Positions 7,085 through 14,138 of a stretch of DNA of 33,162 bases are shown here, piece after piece (position 1 is the first letter of the stretch; each line of letters begins with the position of its first letter). Source of the stretch: Bacillota bacterium (GTDB taxonomy: Bacteria; Bacillota; Clostridia; Lachnospirales; Lachnospiraceae). The DNA lies in contig JAQXYZ010000051.1 in the NCBI GenBank assembly GCA_029226935.1, forward strand, positions 1-33,162, written 5' to 3'. Both the position numbers and the translations under genes were made by a program. The notes beneath the pieces are model-generated. The model saw only the letters and a list, made by a program, of their open reading frames with translations, was not told the origin of the DNA and did no database searches.

Positions 7085-7246
7085 TCATTCTCCAAGTAGT
7101 ATATCATACCTGTTCATCGTCTCTCTGTTCCTGCTTTCATGCTTCTCATAATAACCGATCAGCTTGTCCTCTGCGTCACGAAGCGCTACCATATATATAT
7201 CCTTGTTTGTTTCTCATCATAAGCTGTATATATGAGATTGTTTGCA
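7085..7246 (-). pseudogene. Frameshifted gene remnant
   Basis: Two overlapping minus-strand frames together read as the end of one protein: the first gives NNLIYTAYDEKQTRIY and then hits a stop; the second continues MVALRDAEDKLIGYYEKHES and ends at a TGA (7085-7087). The switch falls at an (AT)5 run at 7191-7200, a typical slippage site. The start of the gene is missing. I do not recognise the family. The remnant fills most of the gap between operon B and the toxin gene. Confidence 0.4.
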
Positions 7247-7262
7247 ACTTATCCTTTTTATT

Positions 7263-7610
7263 TTATTTATCCCAGCAATCTTCCGTTTCCTGGGATGTAG
7301 TTCGTATTCCAAATAACTTCCACATAAAGTCTTCTCTTTCATGGAAGATATCTACGATATAAATAGTCTCTTCTGTAATCCTATAAAACGCATAGTTATG
7401 CTCTGTATATACTATAAGGTAATCACATGGCACTCCTATCGTCTTCTCCACTGATATTCCGGATTCTTCAAACTGCTGTAACCTGCGCAACGCCTGCGTC
7501 TTATTTGACACCACACGTTTTGCTACATCTGCGCCGAAGTTCATAGTTACATCACGCTTAATATTTCGCAATTTCTGTGCTGCATCTGGTGAGTATTCTA
7601 GTCTCTTCAA
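7263..7610 (-). CDS. RelE/ParE-family toxin
   Basis: A 115-residue toxin of the type II toxin-antitoxin class. The sequence has the usual RelE/ParE layout: MKRLEYSPDAAQKLRNIKRD (strand then helix), a helical pair, and a C-terminal beta region with CDYLIVYTEHNYAFYRI and IYIVDIFHERED. Members are mRNA interferases (RelE) or gyrase poisons (ParE); the sequence does not say which. The start codon is TTG at 7610 with GGGGG 8 bases upstream, inside the end of the antitoxin gene three bases away, so translation is coupled and probably weaker than that of the antitoxin. Confidence 0.88.
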   Translation of the reverse strand: MKRLEYSPDAAQKLRNIKRDVTMNFGADVAKRVVSNKTQALRRLQQFEESGISVEKTIGVPCDYLIVYTEHNYAFYRITEETIYIVDIFHEREDFMWKLFGIRTTSQETEDCWDK

Positions 7611-7613
7611 ATT

Positions 7614-7868
7614 CTATACCCCCAGTTCTTTTTCCAAGTTGTCTGCCGAAATCCATCCTTCTCTATCCGCACGTTCTTCTGCACTTTTCAATTTTGAGAA
7701 CAGTGTATATGCAGCTCTATATCTATCAAGCTCGTCAATTTCTGCCATTGTAAGAATTCCATACTGACCATGACCATTACGTGTCAAATATACACGATTA
7801 GATGCATCTACTTCTTTTAATACTTCTGTATAATTTCTAAGATCAGAAACTGGTTTAATGTTTGGCAT
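7614..7868 (-). CDS. Phd/YefM-family antitoxin
   Basis: An 84-residue antitoxin. The N-terminal half (MPNIKPVSDLRNYTEVLKEV, then VYLTRNGHGQYGILTMAEID) is the DNA-binding Phd/YefM fold; the C-terminal part is acidic and helical (EERADREGWISADNLEKELGV) and would wrap around the toxin. The start is preceded by GGAGG at 7 bases. It lies directly before the toxin gene and would repress the shared promoter at 7923-7951. Family assignment is firm from motif layout and gene order. Confidence 0.9.
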   Translation of the reverse strand: MPNIKPVSDLRNYTEVLKEVDASNRVYLTRNGHGQYGILTMAEIDELDRYRAAYTLFSKLKSAEERADREGWISADNLEKELGV

Positions 7869-7922
7869 AACAATTCCTCCATTTCACATATCAATCAAAA
7901 ATAGTTCCATTTAATTACTATT

Positions 7923-7951
7923 ATTATACCAATGAGCCATAAAACATGCAA
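7923..7951 (-). promoter_or_regulatory. Promoter of the Phd/RelE-type module
   Basis: On the minus strand TTGCAT (7946-7951) and TATAAT (7923-7928) are separated by 17 bases, about 55 bases before the antitoxin start. The -10 box is a perfect consensus. Confidence 0.7.
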
Positions 7952-8005
7952 CAATATTTGCGTGCATATTTTACAGCAAATCTATTGATATTATAAAAAA
8001 GGCAC

Positions 8006-8043
8006 CGTAAAGTGAACGTAAAGTGAATCGTAATGTGAACGTG
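8006..8043 (+). repeat. Three tandem 11-12-bp iterons
   Basis: Three head-to-tail units, CGTAAAGTGAA, CGTAAAGTGAAT and CGTAATGTGAA, followed by a partial CGTG. They lie between the two toxin-antitoxin modules, next to a strong hairpin. The arrangement suits a protein-binding site or a remnant of a mobile element; no owner is apparent. Confidence 0.6.
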
Positions 8044-8060
8044 TATATCATGGTAAGTAA

Positions 8061-8101
8061 AAAGAGTACAAAACGAAGCAAAAAATCGTTTTGTACTCTT
8101 T
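8061..8101 (-). terminator. Terminator hairpin after hipA
   Basis: Perfect 16-base arms (AAAGAGTACAAAACGA at 8061-8076 and its complement at 8086-8101) with a 9-base loop, 40 bases after the hipA stop. On the minus strand the stem ends in a short T-run. Confidence 0.7.
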
Positions 8102-8140
8102 AATACTTTTTCCACCTTTTTTACAATTTACAACAGGAAG

Positions 8141-9403
8141 CTACATCTTATACCTCATATCAAACGCCGGGGTCATTCCCTCAATTTCGCTTCTACTCAG
8201 TCCGTACTGTTGCGCAAGTCTTCTCCAATTATTGTCTACAACATTCTTTATTTCCTTTAATTCCTCTAATGCCTGTGCATCTTTTAATCCATACATTTTT
8301 GCAACAGACAATGCCAGATTAAAGTCAATAAGATTATTATCAGAATCCACATTCAGCGCTAATGTATCCCCATAGATATTTGGATTGACATCATATAATG
8401 GAGACAAACTCCATCCATTCTTCGCCAAAACAAATCCATGATTTCTCAAATGGTCATCTGTGTTTGATACCGCCATATTGAACACAATTCTGCGCCACAA
8501 TTCCATCAAGTCCTTCCCCGGTGTTGCACTATTAGTTTTTATGATAGATGCAATCTCCATATAGCTTGAACCTTCCGTCGCATTCGCCCCATCTTTTTTA
8601 CCTAAAAGAGTCATTGCCGATGCAAAGTGAATTCTTCTATCCCCCTCTCTGTCAAATCTCTTTGTCAGAAATGTACTTCCTGTTTTTGAAAAATTCTCTA
8701 TCTTTGCTTCTGACACATTCAAATTGCACATAACAGCCAAATCGTGAACCACCATTTCCCACGCACCTACATTTATTTCATCATGTTTTGATGGAAATTT
8801 TGCTATCCATAAAGAACCATCAGGTGCAACAACTGAAGCCTTTGGTCTTGCTCCACCTAAAGAAGAACCCGGTGCCACCAATTGTTTTAGCCACTTTTCT
8901 TCCATGCCATCATCGTTCTTCTCAAATGCCAAAGAAGCTGATTCCAGTTTACGAAGCGTTGTCCAAGGTGGTGTTGTCAATTCTTTATCATCAGATAAAA
9001 AAGTCCCTCCTTTAGATGTAGACAATCTTAATCCACCCATTCTCGTCTCATCATAGACTCCTATCAGAAAATCTACTTCCGTTAAAGACCTCGGTTTTCT
9101 TTCTTCCTTTTTCGCAATAATCGCTTCACGTCTCTTCATCAAAAGACGTCCCCATCTATCCGGACAAGAATCCTCAAATACACCAAACATCAATTTATCT
9201 GCTGGAGCATACTGTCGACCTTTGAACATTTTCAAGTCTGGATCCAAAGTCACATTATTAGACAAATCATTTAACCATTCATCGTCATATTCAAAGGATA
9301 CTACCTGTTTTTCTCTACCACCGTCCACATACATCGTTCCTATTAACGATGGAGTATCTGATTTCCAATTCTCATATACATAAATTTCATTTACATTATC
9401 CAT
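8141..9403 (-). CDS. hipA: HipA-family Ser/Thr kinase toxin
   Basis: A 420-residue toxin kinase. HipA enzymes phosphorylate glutamyl-tRNA synthetase or similar targets and cause growth arrest or persistence. Visible features: the HipA N-terminal motif VFEDSCPDRWGRLLM (about 75-89), a Gly-rich phosphate-binding segment SSLGGARPKAS (180-190) with the ATP-binding Lys in WIAKFPS (K202), the catalytic NTDDHLRNHG loop (314-323) and the metal-binding SPLYDVNP (334-341). Length is normal and every key residue is present, so the protein should be active. It follows hipB by seven bases. A strong terminator lies downstream. Confidence 0.94.
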   Translation of the reverse strand: MDNVNEIYVYENWKSDTPSLIGTMYVDGGREKQVVSFEYDDEWLNDLSNNVTLDPDLKMFKGRQYAPADKLMFGVFEDSCPDRWGRLLMKRREAIIAKKEERKPRSLTEVDFLIGVYDETRMGGLRLSTSKGGTFLSDDKELTTPPWTTLRKLESASLAFEKNDDGMEEKWLKQLVAPGSSLGGARPKASVVAPDGSLWIAKFPSKHDEINVGAWEMVVHDLAVMCNLNVSEAKIENFSKTGSTFLTKRFDREGDRRIHFASAMTLLGKKDGANATEGSSYMEIASIIKTNSATPGKDLMELWRRIVFNMAVSNTDDHLRNHGFVLAKNGWSLSPLYDVNPNIYGDTLALNVDSDNNLIDFNLALSVAKMYGLKDAQALEELKEIKNVVDNNWRRLAQQYGLSRSEIEGMTPAFDMRYKM

Positions 9404-9410
9404 CTAATCC

Positions 9411-9725
9411 CTACTTCCTTTTTGCTCGTTTCGGAGTTATTAAATTCATATCCTGTATTCTTCTGCCAAATTCATCATCCTGCGCCACTAGCTCTAAGTC
9501 TTTATCCATACCACCCAAAGCATGCAACACCGCCGCGTAAGTTCCTATGGCCACCGTTGGCGTTCCTTTTTCAACTGCCCACAATGTAGCTCTACTAATT
9601 CCGGCTCTTTCTGCCACCAATTCTGTAGAAAGATTACGGCGCAATCTAGCCATCTTTATTTGTTCACCCATATTTTCTAAAACTTTTTTTGTATCTGGCA
9701 TAACTACCACTGATTTTTTACCCAT
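9411..9725 (-). CDS. hipB: HipB-like XRE-family antitoxin
   Basis: A 104-residue helix-turn-helix protein. The XRE domain covers about residues 18-72 (IKMARLRRNLSTELVAERAG, then ISRATLWAVEKGTPTVAIGT). The N-terminal extension and the basic C terminus (ITPKRAKRK) are short. It is the antitoxin and repressor of the hipBA pair. The ATG follows AGAGG by 8 bases, and a perfect dyad overlapping the promoter lies just upstream, as expected for autorepression. Confidence 0.9.
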   Translation of the reverse strand: MGKKSVVVMPDTKKVLENMGEQIKMARLRRNLSTELVAERAGISRATLWAVEKGTPTVAIGTYAAVLHALGGMDKDLELVAQDDEFGRRIQDMNLITPKRAKRK

Positions 9726-9748
9726 TTTTGCCGCCTCTTATGTTTAAT

Positions 9749-9777
9749 ACAATAAACGTATTGTTACATTTTGTCGA
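9749..9777 (-). promoter_or_regulatory. hipBA promoter with overlapping operator
   Basis: A perfect dyad ACAATA-AACG-TATTGT (9749-9764) lies 24 bases before the hipB start. On the minus strand TCGACA (9772-9777) and TATTGT (9749-9754) are 17 bases apart, so one arm of the dyad is the -10 box. HipB binding here would block the polymerase. Confidence 0.55.
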
Positions 9778-9782
9778 TTTTA

Positions 9783-11033
9783 TTAAACATTAATTTTTCC
9801 TTCTGCTTGCTTAATCACGAAATAGCCAAGAACCATAAACGCCAAAATCATTGTTCTGAAGCATTTGTTCATTCCCTTACTCTTGCCTGATTTCTTCGGG
9901 GAATCTTCTTTCTTTCCTGTTCGTATGATACTGGAATATGCAATAATCTGCCCAATCATTTCAGACAGTCTTTCGCCCGCTGCATGAATACGCGCCATCT
10001 CTTCATCATAATCATCTATTTTTTCTGTATTTCCTTTGCTGGAAATATCCAAAATTCGTGTAAGCGGTTCACGCAGTTCTCCCGTTATGCCGTTTAAGAA
10101 CTCTTCTTTAGAAGCAAGCGCCTTCTCCGCCCTCTTCTGGCTTTTTACTGCGAACATATATAAGATAATAATGATGACAAACAAAGCAATGGAAAGAAAA
10201 GCCGTAACGATTAACTGAATATAGGAATCTCTGTACAGTTCCCAATTGCTTTCGCTGACAATCAGATACCACCCATTTCCTGATTTTGTTGCGAACAAAT
10301 TATCATACAGGAAATCCGCTTTCACTCTCGCAGTGGCAACCTCACTCGTTCTTTTTGAAAGAGCCCATATTCCGGCATAATCCGGCAAGACATTTACCAG
10401 CTTTTTGCCAATCAGGGTCTCATCGGAACACCCGGCAATAATGCCTTCATCCGTAACAATTACTGCATTGTGCGAACCCGTCTCATACATCTGTGCAATA
10501 TGCGCCTGTATGTTTTCCATCGTATAATCAACACCCAGAACTGTCTCCCCATCTTCCAACATTACAGACACTGTATAACAGATATTGCCCGTCATTGCAT
10601 CCTGATAGGGAGCAGTCACATATGTTTTTCCGCCGCTTTTTTTAGCTCATGTATACCACACGCGCTCTGTCGTTACAAAGTCCTCCGGGATATCAAAGTC
10701 CGGTATAATCGCTAAGTCCGTATTAGCGATGAACACGTTAAATGCACCGGTCTCTCCATTAAGAAGCTCGGATTTTTTACCGTATATGAATGCTTCAAGA
10801 GAATCTTTATCATCGAGATACCCTCTTGAGGCAATGGCAAGCTCCATAGTAAGCTTCTCCGCATCATTAATCGTGCTCTCCAGCTCTCCACTGATTGTCT
10901 CAAGCTGATAGATACCTGAATCCCTCGTCTGTTGCGTCGTCTGCTGAAACACCATTCCGGTGTCCATGAAAGTGACTGCCAAAAGAAGAGAAGCAACAAG
11001 TATGATTACTCCGGCGTTTTTTCCATTTTTCAT
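9783..11033 (-). pseudogene. Cache-domain sensor with degenerate HisKA, broken by an in-frame TGA
   Basis: One reading frame of 416 codons is interrupted by a single TGA at 10647-10649. Upstream it encodes a membrane segment (VIILVASLLLAVTF) and the start of a double Cache sensor ending ERVWYT; straight after the stop the same frame continues AKKSGGKTYVTAPYQDAMTG, the usual continuation of this domain. Gly (GGA) is expected at the stop, so a G-to-T change is the simplest cause. A GTG at 10619 could restart translation but would lose half the sensor. The rest has a second membrane segment (about 25 residues near 10190), a HisKA-like helix FLNGITGELREPL in which the phospho-accepting His is Gly, no ATPase domain, and a third hydrophobic segment at the C terminus. 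It lies directly after the chemotaxis receptor gene, which suggests a shared signalling role. Confidence 0.85.
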
Positions 11034-11078
11034 CTTTACGTCTTCTCTTTCTCATTTATCATATTTCTATTTTACGAA

Positions 11079-11101
11079 GAGCCGGCTGCAATCGCCGGCT
11101 C
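11079..11101 (-). terminator. GC-rich hairpin after the chemotaxis receptor gene
   Basis: GAGCCGGC and GCCGGCTC arms with a 7-base loop, 35 bases after the receptor stop codon. The stem is strong, but the following minus-strand sequence (TTCGTAAAA) is a poor U-tract, so termination may be partial. Confidence 0.45.
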
Positions 11102-11135
11102 CTGCAAAATACCATACTTCCTAACACATAATTTA

Positions 11136-12386
11136 TTACTCACACAACTGAAACTTGTCTACTAATTCTTTGAGTGAAATTGCCTGAGCAGACAATTCTT
11201 CACTGGTAGCAGAGGTTTCCTGTGCCGCAGCAGAGTTATTCTGAATCACACCACTAATCTGTTCCACGCTTGTTTCAATTTCCTTGACGGAATCTGCCTG
11301 CTTATCAGAAGCTAATCGTATATTAGCCACCGCCAAAACAAGCTTATCCATTTCATCTATCACACGTTTCAAGGCATCTGCCGTATCTTCTGCTATTTCA
11401 TTGCCCTTCTGCACTTCATGAATAGATTTATCAATCAGTTCTTTTGTGCTGACAGCACTGGCTGCACTGTCCTCTGCCAGCTTTCTGATCTGATCTGCAA
11501 CTACCGCAAAACCTCTGCCCGCCTCACCGGCTCTTGCTGCTTCAATCGCAGCATTCAAGGATAACAGATTGGTCTGAGATGCAATTTCCTCAATATCAAT
11601 AATAATCTTTTCGATTTCTCCTGATGTTTTCCTGATACTTTCCATAGCGGAAGTAAGCTCATCCATTTTTCTCTTGCTGATCTGAGTCTGCTCGCCAATT
11701 ACCTTTGCGTTATCATGAGCCTGATCGGTGGTTTTGGTGTTTTCTACCACCTGATTGGTCACTTCCATAACCGTTGCCAGCAGTTCTTCCACCACGGCCG
11801 CCTGATCAGTAGCACCCTGTGCCAGTTCCTGTGAGCTTTCCGCAAGATCATTGGAGCCGACAGCAACCTGATCTGCCGCATCATCAATATTTTTCATGGT
11901 TTTACTGAAATTTTGAATCAGAGATACCAGACCGACTAAAAGGGTCTGAAAATCACCTACATACACATCTTCATGTTCACTTCTGACATTAAAATTACCT
12001 TTACCAAATTCGCTAAGTCCATAGGACAGATCTTCCACCATCAGTTTCAGATGGGAGATCTCTTTGCGAAGGCTGTCTGCCAGACTTCCAATTTCATTTT
12101 CGCCTTCATAGGAAACTTCAACATCCAAATTTCCCTTTGTGAGTTCATCCATCGCATTTTTGATTTCCAGCAAGGGATAAAGCATTTCGTCCTTTACCAT
12201 ACGAAACAGCTTCGTAACAATAACAACCGCAATAATCAGCAGAATTATTCCCACTCCTGCATTCACGTACTTATTTCCAATACCAAGAGAGCCCAATATA
12301 CCGCCAATCGTCAAAATAAAAAACTGTACCAGAACTACTGTAAGTATCTTCTTTAGTTTTTTTGCATAACCTTCATTGTTGTTCAT
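11136..12386 (-). CDS. Methyl-accepting chemotaxis protein with minimal sensor region
   Basis: A 416-residue receptor. The start at 12386 has GGAGG 7 bases upstream; a longer reading from 12410 has none. Two hydrophobic segments lie close together near the N terminus ([20 protein letters not shown] and [17 protein letters not shown]), so there is almost no external sensor domain. A HAMP domain follows (about 65-120, with [19 protein letters not shown]), and then the cytoplasmic signalling coiled coil with the highly conserved tip [20 protein letters not shown]. No C-terminal methyltransferase-docking pentapeptide is present. It probably senses through the membrane or the cytoplasm, or relies on a partner; the broken Cache sensor encoded next to it is a possible one. 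A good sigma-A-type promoter lies upstream. Confidence 0.9.
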   Translation of the reverse strand: MNNNEGYAKKLKKILTVVLVQFFILTIGGILGSLGIGNKYVNAGVGIILLIIAVVIVTKLFRMVKDEMLYPLLEIKNAMDELTKGNLDVEVSYEGENEIGSLADSLRKEISHLKLMVEDLSYGLSEFGKGNFNVRSEHEDVYVGDFQTLLVGLVSLIQNFSKTMKNIDDAADQVAVGSNDLAESSQELAQGATDQAAVVEELLATVMEVTNQVVENTKTTDQAHDNAKVIGEQTQISKRKMDELTSAMESIRKTSGEIEKIIIDIEEIASQTNLLSLNAAIEAARAGEAGRGFAVVADQIRKLAEDSAASAVSTKELIDKSIHEVQKGNEIAEDTADALKRVIDEMDKLVLAVANIRLASDKQADSVKEIETSVEQISGVIQNNSAAAQETSATSEELSAQAISLKELVDKFQLCE

Positions 12387-12427
12387 TCTTTCTCCTCCTG
12401 CCGTATCCAAAAATAAAACCTATTTTC

Positions 12428-12456
12428 ATTATAAGCATATCTTTGTAATAAGGCAA
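12428..12456 (-). promoter_or_regulatory. Promoter of the chemotaxis receptor gene
   Basis: Minus-strand TTGCCT (12451-12456), a 17-base spacer and a perfect TATAAT (12428-12433), about 42 bases before the chosen start. Confidence 0.7.
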
Positions 12457-12506
12457 TTCTTTATTTTCTGATAAATTTACAAAAATCTGCCTTTTACAAA
12501 AAATAA

Positions 12507-12537
12507 CAGCTTACTTACCAATATTGTAAATAAGCTG
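12507..12537 (-). terminator. Intrinsic terminator after the 80-residue protein gene
   Basis: CAGCTTACTTAC and GTAAATAAGCTG arms with one mismatch and a 7-base loop. On the minus strand TTATTTTTTG follows. It lies 44 bases after the stop codon at 12582 and ends the ligase-metA-small protein transcript. Confidence 0.75.
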
Positions 12538-12581
12538 CCTGTCTTAATCTGTTCCGGTTAAAAAATCTTATTTGAACTCTG

Positions 12582-12824
12582 TCATGCCGGCTGTTGAATC
12601 TGTCTTGCCTGAATGTATTCCTGCAAAGCACTTGCAGCCTCCTCCAGATCAAGTCCCGATGATGCAATCATCTGGTTCAGTCCTTCTAAATCCCTGTCAC
12701 GTTTTTCCTTATAAAGGGCATCCAGCTCACTCTGCTCTGCTTTCAATCTGGTCTTAAGTGCCTGAATCAATTCCTCCTTTTCCGTAATCTTATCCTCTAT
12801 TGCTTTTCTCTGTCCTCTTGCCAT
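12582..12824 (-). CDS. Small coiled-coil protein
   Basis: An 80-residue protein with an AGGAGG ribosome binding site. Residues 5-50 are a continuous charged coiled coil (DKITEKEELIQALKTRLKAE and on), followed by a short helix (LDLEEAASALQEYIQ) and a Gln-rich tail. No cysteine, membrane segment or catalytic motif. Function unknown; the length and style resemble small structural or DNA-associated proteins, but I cannot name a family. It follows the 98-residue gene by 84 bases and has its own terminator. Confidence 0.7.
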   Translation of the reverse strand: MARGQRKAIEDKITEKEELIQALKTRLKAEQSELDALYKEKRDRDLEGLNQMIASSGLDLEEAASALQEYIQARQIQQPA

Positions 12825-12908
12825 AATTTACCTCCTGAAAGATTCAATTACTATAGTATATGGACAAGGTTAGGAAAATATTCATACTTGAAAGACCTTA
12901 ATATTAAT

Positions 12909-13205
12909 TTACCCTTCCTGCTTTTTAAATCCAATTTCCAGTTCTGGATTTTTCTCCTTTAAAACAGAAAGCATTTCCTTAACTATCTTTTCTGAGGATG
13001 CTTCTACCTTAATATCTTTTCCTTCTTTGGTTATCAAAACAAGAAAATACATATCAAAATTGGCAACCCCGCAGCAGAGTCTTCCATTAACCTCCTCAAT
13101 TCTAAGGTATGCCTGTTTAATATCTTTGTAGAAAAGAGAATACCATTTAAGCCCTTTCTTATATTCAATTTGCTGTTCCTGTAATTTGATTTTCTTATCT
13201 TCCAT
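12909..13205 (-). CDS. Hypothetical protein downstream of metA
   Basis: A 98-residue soluble protein, starting MEDKKIKLQEQQIEYKKGLK. It has a basic N-terminal helix, a beta-rich middle (LRIEEVNGRLCCGVANFDMY, FLVLITKEGKDIKVEA) and a C-terminal helix with a charged end. No known domain recognised. The start follows GGAG by 10 bases, and only 14 bases separate it from metA, so it is probably in the same transcript. Nothing in the sequence ties it to methionine synthesis. Confidence 0.65.
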   Translation of the reverse strand: MEDKKIKLQEQQIEYKKGLKWYSLFYKDIKQAYLRIEEVNGRLCCGVANFDMYFLVLITKEGKDIKVEASSEKIVKEMLSVLKEKNPELEIGFKKQEG

Positions 13206-13219
13206 TACTTTTTTACTCC

Positions 13220-14125
13220 TTACAATTCATATGGTGTAATCTGATATACATAGTAATTCAGCCAGTTGGAATATAGATTATTACTGTGTGAACGCCACTG
13301 CAGATCCGGCTTTCTGGTGTCATCATCATTGGGGTAATAATTCTTAGGCTGCTGTATCGGCAAACCTTTTCCTTTATCCCGCAAGTATTCATTCTGCAAA
13401 GTATACCGGTCATACTCAGGATGCCCCATAACAAAGATCTGCTTTCCTTCCTCTGCCATGCACAAAAGCACACCTGCCTCCTCAGATTCTGCCAATACGG
13501 TCAATTCTTTACAGTTATGGATATCCTCTGAGCGCACCGCCGTATGGCGGCTGTGGGGAATCATAAAATAATCATCAAAACCTCTTACCAGCGGTATTTT
13601 CCTGTTCATTACCTTATGTCTGTAAACTCCGAAAAGCTTCTGAGGCAGCAAGACCTTTTCCAACCCAAAATGATAATATAAACCCGCCTGTGCCCCCCAA
13701 CAGATATGTAATGTGGAGGTCACATGGGTCTTCGTCCATTCCATAATCTCACAGAGTTCCTTCCAGTAATCTACCTCCTCAAAGGGAATCTGCTCTACCG
13801 GTGCACCTGTAATGATCAATCCGTCATACTTCTTTGCTTTTAGTTCATCAAAGGTATTATAAAATCTGTTCAAATGCTGAATCGGTGTATTTAACGACAC
13901 ATGGCTGTTCATTTTCATGAAAGCAACATCAATCTGAAGCGGCGTATTGGACAGGGCTCTCAAAAGCTGCAGTTCCGTATCCTGTTTTACCGGCATCAGA
14001 TTTAAAATGCAGATCTGCAAAGGACGGATATTCTGGTGCAGTGCACGGTATTCATCCATCACAAATATATTTTCATTTTCCAGAATTTCTTTTGCCGGCA
14101 AATCACTCTGTACTTTAATTGGCAT
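13220..14125 (-). CDS. metA: Homoserine O-acetyltransferase (MetA type)
   Basis: A 301-residue enzyme that acylates homoserine, the first committed step of methionine synthesis, in the cytoplasm. The catalytic Cys142 is in HICWGAQAG, and His235 and Glu237 are in MGHPEYDRY. Residue 111 is Glu ([16 protein letters not shown]); in characterised MetA proteins Glu at this position goes with acetyl-CoA use and Gly with succinyl-CoA, so this should be the acetyl-transferring form. Length is normal. The ribosome binding site is GGAG 9 bases before the ATG, and the gene follows the DNA ligase by 13 bases. No SAM riboswitch or T-box is visible in that short gap, so it depends on the upstream promoter. 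Confidence 0.95.
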   Translation of the reverse strand: MPIKVQSDLPAKEILENENIFVMDEYRALHQNIRPLQICILNLMPVKQDTELQLLRALSNTPLQIDVAFMKMNSHVSLNTPIQHLNRFYNTFDELKAKKYDGLIITGAPVEQIPFEEVDYWKELCEIMEWTKTHVTSTLHICWGAQAGLYYHFGLEKVLLPQKLFGVYRHKVMNRKIPLVRGFDDYFMIPHSRHTAVRSEDIHNCKELTVLAESEEAGVLLCMAEEGKQIFVMGHPEYDRYTLQNEYLRDKGKGLPIQQPKNYYPNDDDTRKPDLQWRSHSNNLYSNWLNYYVYQITPYEL

Positions 14126-14138
14126 AACTTTTTACTCC

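Noticed and set aside
8091-8375. 94-residue plus-strand ORF
   Set aside because: It starts inside the terminator hairpin and runs antisense to hipA.
10647-10649. Selenocysteine reading of the TGA in the Cache sensor
   Set aside because: Family alignment from memory expects Gly at this site, not Cys or Sec, and I see no clear recoding hairpin after it.
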